From NCBI RefSeq assembly GCF_002234675.1, contig NC_019859.2:7901983-7965982 (forward strand): DNA of 64,000 nt, read 5' to 3'. This document shows, piece by piece, positions 59,201 through 64,000 of this stretch. The position numbers and the translations under genes were made by a program. This DNA is from Oryzias latipes. Lineage: Eukaryota > Chordata > Actinopteri > Beloniformes > Adrianichthyidae. Position 1 is the first letter of the stretch, and each line of letters starts with the position of its first letter. Below the pieces are notes generated by a model. The model saw nothing but the letters and a program-made list of their open reading frames with translations, had not been told where the DNA came from and searched no databases.

Positions 59201-61378
59201 TTTCCTGCTCACACACCAGCATGGCATTTTGGCTGCTCGGATCTAGGCGAGCTCACACTGGCTGCTAACAGTAAATATTAAACACATCCAGCTGTCGCTG
59301 AGAGATGGCAGAATGCTCGGCCGCTCTGTGTTTCTTGTGGCTTTTTACAGCCTGTTCTGCGTTGTGTTTGACTTATAAAGTTATTACGGTGGAACACAGA
59401 GCAGCCACTCACACGCAGCAAGATACTGTTCATGCAAATAGGTCAGCAGAGTACAAAACAGGGAAGGAGTGGGAGAAAACAGTGGGAAACCGGTGAACTA
59501 TTCTCTCTGCCCTTATTTTTCCTGCGCTGCACGTTGAGAAGGAGGACTGAAATAACACGGAGGTGGAATGATGAAGTGCCCAACCACTCCGTCTGCATAT
59601 AACACCCCCTCTGGTCTTGATTTTAGGCCCCGCATAGCCTGAATGCTGTCGTTCCGAGCCACTCTGCCAGTTTTTAAGGAATGTAACGCCCCCCTCGGGG
59701 AGTAGCTGTAGGCATACTTGACATCGCAGTAACTCTAAAATATTTAAATACTTTTTTATCTAGATGAAGGCATTGGTTCATAGCATCAATAGTATTTTTT
59801 CCCAGTCTGGGTTTGGAAAATGTTTCTGTAGAATTTTTATATCGAAATTAATTTCCTCGATAGTTAGCCAAGCCTCAGGTTAGCCACATCTGTGTAATTA
59901 GCATGAGAACCGTGTCATAAGTACTATTTAGGCTTGCTGGGCTCACTAATGTTAGTAATTATGTAAGCGGGTTAATTTCATAACCTGCTGTGTGAACATT
60001 TGTGTTTAACAACCAATTTGTCTATGTGCTAAACTCCTGTTAGCACTATAGCTAGCATGCTAACAATGTGTACCGCCAAAGGTTTCACATCGCAGTAGAA
60101 GAAACGATATGATAGAACAAAGATACATAACAACAGAAAAATTGGCGGCATCTGAAAAATGACAACTTTCACAAACTTTCTTATTTTTACATAAACATTT
60201 AACAACATTACATAAACAGTGACCTCTGGTGGCCAACTGGAGTCATTACAACCCTACATGTGTAAAGCACCGACTGTTTAAATGTCGACACGAAGTGTTT
60301 AGAAAATGAACTACCTTGGGAGTATTTCAGGCAGGCAACTAGAGCAGTGTGTTCAACTAGAGCAGTGTGTTTACCTGGTCACTCCTCCCTGCGGGCGGTT
60401 CAGTCTAATTAACTCCCCTGTTCAGCGTCCTTAAGTTCCTTAAGTTCCAGACCAGGTGTGCGGTCCAATCCCTTTTCATCTGTTTCGTCACCCCACCCTC
60501 CTCCCCGGCTTCCACCTTTGAGCTCCGTTAGGGATAGTTTAACACCCAAAGTTTTCTTTCTTTCGATCTTTGTTTTCATGTATCTGAATGGAGCCTTATG
60601 CCAAACTAAAAGAAATATGGAAATAAATCTTCTTTATTGCATGAGTTGTCTGACTGAAACACCATTTGGTCTTTACAATCCACTGCTTTCTTTTATTTGT
60701 GCGAATTAGCAAATCATATTTATAGATTTCAAAAGATCCAAGAACTCAAAAAAGTTGGTTTACTCACTTAAAAAGGTTAAAACATTAAAAACAGAAATTA
60801 AAATACACATTTGCCCTAGATATGAAGTTAAATACGTAGCTGCTCCCTAAAAATAGATTAAAAAAACTGATAAAATGTTTTTATTACTTGCTTAATTTTA
60901 GTTACCTCCAGAAAAGTGAAACACAAGCAAAACATTGTAAAAATAATGTATAAAGAAAATTCGAAGTGTATCTATTCAAATCTATTGCATGACAGTCCAA
61001 CAAAGTGCAAGTCTATCAAGTTTATTACTAACTATGACAGCAGTAAGTATAAAAAAGTATAAATAACTAAGTATAAAAAGAAATTTCACAAAACATATAA
61101 TTATGTTGCCTCCAGTATGATATATAGTGTAACAGTGTCCATGTGCTGATAAGTTTACAAAGTGTCAATAATGTGCAGAGATTGTTTAGAGTTTTGAGCA
61201 GTTTCCAATTCAGGATCAGCTGCAGTGGAACGGTTGGATTGGGGGTGAGTCCAGGAAAAGCAGGTACTGGTCTTCCTGGACTCACTTAATGAAGAACTCA
61301 CTTAATGAAAAACAAACTGACTGAATTGTTTTAAATATTGTTTCTAAAAACATTTTACATCAATAGTCACTGCAGAAT
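56298..61378 (+). other. SLC24A3 intron 2, long unassigned stretch
   Basis: No exon seen. It contains a run of 26 G at 57559-57584, an 18-bp tandem duplication (AACTAGAGCAGTGTGTT, twice, at 60339-60374) and two repeat-poor, mixed-composition patches at 57830-58130 and 59560-59730. Confidence 0.45.
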
Positions 61379-62519
61379 TCCACTCCCACCACTGTCATCT
61401 GCAGAAGTTCTCAGATGACAGTGCCATTGTGGGCTGTGTATCAGGGGGGGATGAGCAGGAGTACAGGGGGGTCATCTCTGACTTTGTTGGCTGGTGTGAA
61501 GTTAACCACCTGCTGCTAAACACCAGCAAGACAAAGGAGCTGATCCTGGACTTCAGGAGGTCCTCACCATCACAGTCAGGGAACATCCAGGGTTCAGACA
61601 TTGAGGTCGTGGACACATTTAAATATCTGGGTGTTCACCTGAACAACAGACTGGACTGGTCCAACAACACGGATGCTCTGTACAGGAGGGGCCAGAGTCG
61701 CCTTCACCTGCTGAGGAGACTGAGGTCGTTTGGCGTGTGCAGATAGCTGCTGAGGACCTTTTACGACACTGTGGTGGCTTCAGTGGTCCTTTATGGAGTT
61801 GTGTCCTGGGCGGAGGGCAGTGCAGGCAGAGACTTGAAGAGGCTTAACAATCTGGTTAGGAAAGCCGGCTCTGTTCTGGGCTGCACACTTGAGTCCATCG
61901 AGGAGGTGGCGGACAGGAAGATGTTGGCTAAGCTAACATCCATCATGGATAACCCCTCCCACCCCCTACACCAAACTGTAGAGGCGCTGACCAGCTCCTT
62001 CAGCACAAGACTGTTGCACCCTCAGTGTAAGAAGGAGCGCTACCGCAGGTCATTCCTCCCCACAGCCATCAGACTGTACAACAACGTGTCAAAGTGACAC
62101 TCCACGGTCCCAGGGTGTTTTTTCATTCACTCATTTATCTATTTTCTTTTGTTGTAGTTGTTGTTTTTCAATTTTAAATTGTTTTTTGTTCCTGAACAGT
62201 TGTTTGTTTTTGTTTTTGGTGTGAACTTCATTAGTTATTTCTGTATTTTGAAAAAAATTTGTAATGTTTTTTTACAGTTTTGCAGCTGTATTTATTTAAT
62301 ATTTAATATTTATTTCTTTATTTAATAAGAATCTCATTTTTGATAATAATTTTTCATAATAATTTTAGTAATATTTTTAATTATTTAATATAACTGTCAT
62401 TTGTGATGTCCTTTATTGATGTTATATTATATAGATTATTTCTGAATGTCGTGTTGCTGCCACAGATAAATGAAATTTCCCCATTGTGGGATTAATAAAG
62501 TGATTCATCTATCTATCTA
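61379..62519 (+). mobile_element. 5'-truncated L2-like LINE fragment
   Basis: Encodes the end of a LINE reverse-transcriptase protein in the + direction: LQKFSDDSAIVGC (the catalytic-block remnant), WCEVNHLLLNTSKTKELILD, FKYLGVHLNNRLDWSNN, RLHLLRRLRSFGV, LKRLNNLVRKAGSVLG and YRRSFLPTAIRLYNN. An in-frame TAG at 61744 (CR, then stop, then LLRTF) splits it in two. The 3' UTR ends TTTCCCCATTGTGGGATTAA then TAAAG and an ATCT repeat, the typical tail of these fish LINEs. It cannot be active. Confidence 0.82.
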
Positions 62520-63217
62520 ATTGTTAAAATTGTAAAAAGCTTCAACTGGATGTGGGTTCAAATCCCTTCTTCCATGTGAGAGGGAAATTTCCTTTTCATA
62601 TTTGACCCCGCCCCCAAGGAAGCAGTGAGCTAAAATCACTTGGAAGTGGTTGAACCCGCCCCCTATGTTGCTGTACATCAGCGGTCGTCCTTTGATGCTA
62701 CCTGTTCAGCATTGAGGTACTGAGGCCCATTGTCAGGTGGGTGGGCAGGCAGGTCTTAATAAACGCTCCTGCAGACCAGAGTAGTCCTAAACCAGAGACT
62801 CGGCGGAAGAAGAAAGAATGAAAAGAGAAGTGTAGTGAAACACAGTGACATATGTTCCAGAGGATGTTTGATTGGCCGTTCTGAATGTCAATCAAGTGAC
62901 GTATATCACAGTGAGGATGATGATTTGCCAGAGATTTTTTTTAAACTGTATTTTTAAATTTTTTTTTGTTTATCTTTGATGGCACGCGATCTACCGTCAC
63001 GTCCTACGATCATGATCTGCGTAATGAGCTCCCCTGTTCTAAAGAGATCAACACGCAAACAGGAATTTCCTGAACGTTTTTGTTGAGGGAGCTGAAAAAC
63101 ATACAGAAGAACTCAAAGAAGATCTCAGCAGTGATTCATTCACATAAAGGTGCTACCTGATCGTGATTATTAGCATGAAAACCAGAATGTTTACCTTTGT
63201 ACTGCTCTCAACTGCAG
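62520..63217 (+). other. SLC24A3 intron 2, unassigned stretch
   Basis: A B-box-like GGTTCAAATCCC at 62554-62565 may be a SINE remnant. Otherwise nothing recognised. Confidence 0.45.
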
Positions 63218-63296
63218 TAGGGCTGCACAAATGGGAAAAGCTTCCAATGTGCGATATTAGTGATCAAGATTGTGATGACAATGCGGTAAATGGCGT

Positions 63297-63498
63297 GTGG
63301 TTGTACAGCGCTTTACTACCTTCTTAGAAGGCCCAAAGCACTTTACAGTCACAGTCCCATTCACACACACACACACACACCACTGCCAAACACTGGAGCC
63401 AACCTATAACAACCGGGATTAATGTGGGGGTGAGAACCATGCCTGCGATCCTCCAACCAGAGGCCGAACGCTCAACCTCTGCACCTTGGCCACCAACG
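63297..63498 (-). mobile_element. Dispersed fish repeat nested in hAT copy 3
   Basis: TGTACAGCGCTTTACTACC, then AAGCACTTTACAGTCACAG, a CA run at 63363-63380 and a GGGATTAATGTGGGGGTGAG block. This is a common fish short repeat. Its exact ends and TSD are not resolved. Confidence 0.5.
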
Positions 63499-63730
63499 AG
63501 TTGATTTGGGATACATCAATAAATGGAAGAACAAAAGCCAAAAAATACATCTATTTCCCGGCAACAGTTTAATTTAAAAAAAGTCAACAAAACTTAAATT
63601 ATCATCCAAAAGACCCACGTCTACATAGGAGGCGGGCATCTAACATAAAAGGGCGCCACTAGATTGGTCCTCATCATAACGGCCTCTATTTGATTGTTTT
63701 AATACTTCAAGCTGCCATGTGTGTCAACAT

Positions 63731-63943
63731 TTAACCCTTGTGCTATCTTAGATGACCCCACCCTTACATTGACGTGTTCTCCCTACCATGACAAAGGTGG
63801 ATAAAGGTGGAAAGATTTTATGTAATCCATGGACACCAGTGAAGATCAGAAACAATTGAAGAAAAAAGGTTCAGAGCACTGTCTAGTGGGTCTAGATGAC
63901 CCAACTCCCAATGTTAAAGTGCCTAGGACAGCACAAGGATTAC
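63731..63943 (+). mobile_element. piggyBac-like MITE, copy 3, nested in hAT copy 3
   Basis: TTAA at 63731-63734, then CCCTTGTGCTATCTTAG to CAGCACAAGGA and TTAC. Its insertion point in the hAT host differs from that of copy 2 in hAT copy 1, so the two insertions are independent. Confidence 0.78.
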
Positions 63944-64000
63944 GGGAACATTTATCGCAGTTTACATACGTGTGCGTATTGCACAGGCTGACATCACCAT

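Larger units (their letters stand above)
63218..64000 (+). mobile_element. hAT family E element, copy 3, running off the window
   Basis: Starts TAGGGCTGCACAAATG in the orientation of the 50940 copy. It is interrupted by a different repeat at about 63297-63498 and by a piggyBac-like MITE at 63735-63939, then resumes (ATTTATCGCAGTTTACATACG, TTGCACAGGCTGACATC) and is cut by the window end about 40 bases before its expected terminus. Confidence 0.75.

Noticed and set aside
31611..64000. SLC24A3 exon 3
   Set aside because: I looked for the conserved HEFP and following blocks in the translations and found none; it must lie downstream.

Overview
The window is nuclear DNA of a bony fish, most likely a percomorph teleost. 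Genes are split by GT-AG introns, intergenic and intronic DNA is AT-rich, and fish-type DNA transposons, LINEs and a tRNA-derived SINE are scattered through it. The species itself cannot be fixed from the sequence; an Oryzias-like or related percomorph is only a guess.

Three protein genes are supported, all on the + strand and in the same order as on human chromosome 20p11: SMIM26 (two coding exons, 759-1555, complete), DTD1 (five coding exons, 2751-14980, complete, with a probable extra 3'-UTR exon at 17560-18000), and the 5' end of SLC24A3 (coding exons 1 and 2 at 23902-24091 and 31473-31610). The remaining SLC24A3 exons lie beyond the right edge, so from 31611 to 64000 the window is best read as one long SLC24A3 intron. 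SMIM26 is a mitochondrial microprotein, DTD1 is the D-aminoacyl-tRNA deacylase (also described as DUE-B), and SLC24A3 is the K+-dependent Na+/Ca2+ exchanger NCKX3. They share synteny, not a pathway.

The rest is mostly transposable-element strata, several with readable target-site duplications (TSDs). They are: a Tc1 relic (7785-8670); two copies of a 690-bp Harbinger-like element (8940, 34493); an 886-bp hAT element with a perfect 8-bp TSD (13282); a BED-finger hAT relic (15373) inside a dispersed short-TIR repeat family that has seven copies; two inverted Tigger-like elements (27510, 53047); three piggyBac-like MITEs, two of them nested in hAT elements; an RTE-type LINE with a 15-bp TSD, split by a second LINE (42322-44962); an L2-like LINE fragment (61379-62519); and a 28-bp minisatellite of about 32 units (49007-49893).

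I found no prokaryotic system, CRISPR array or clearly new gene family. The most useful observations are the split genes hidden from ORF scanning, the nested-element chronology, and a few unexplained GC-rich or repeat-free blocks.
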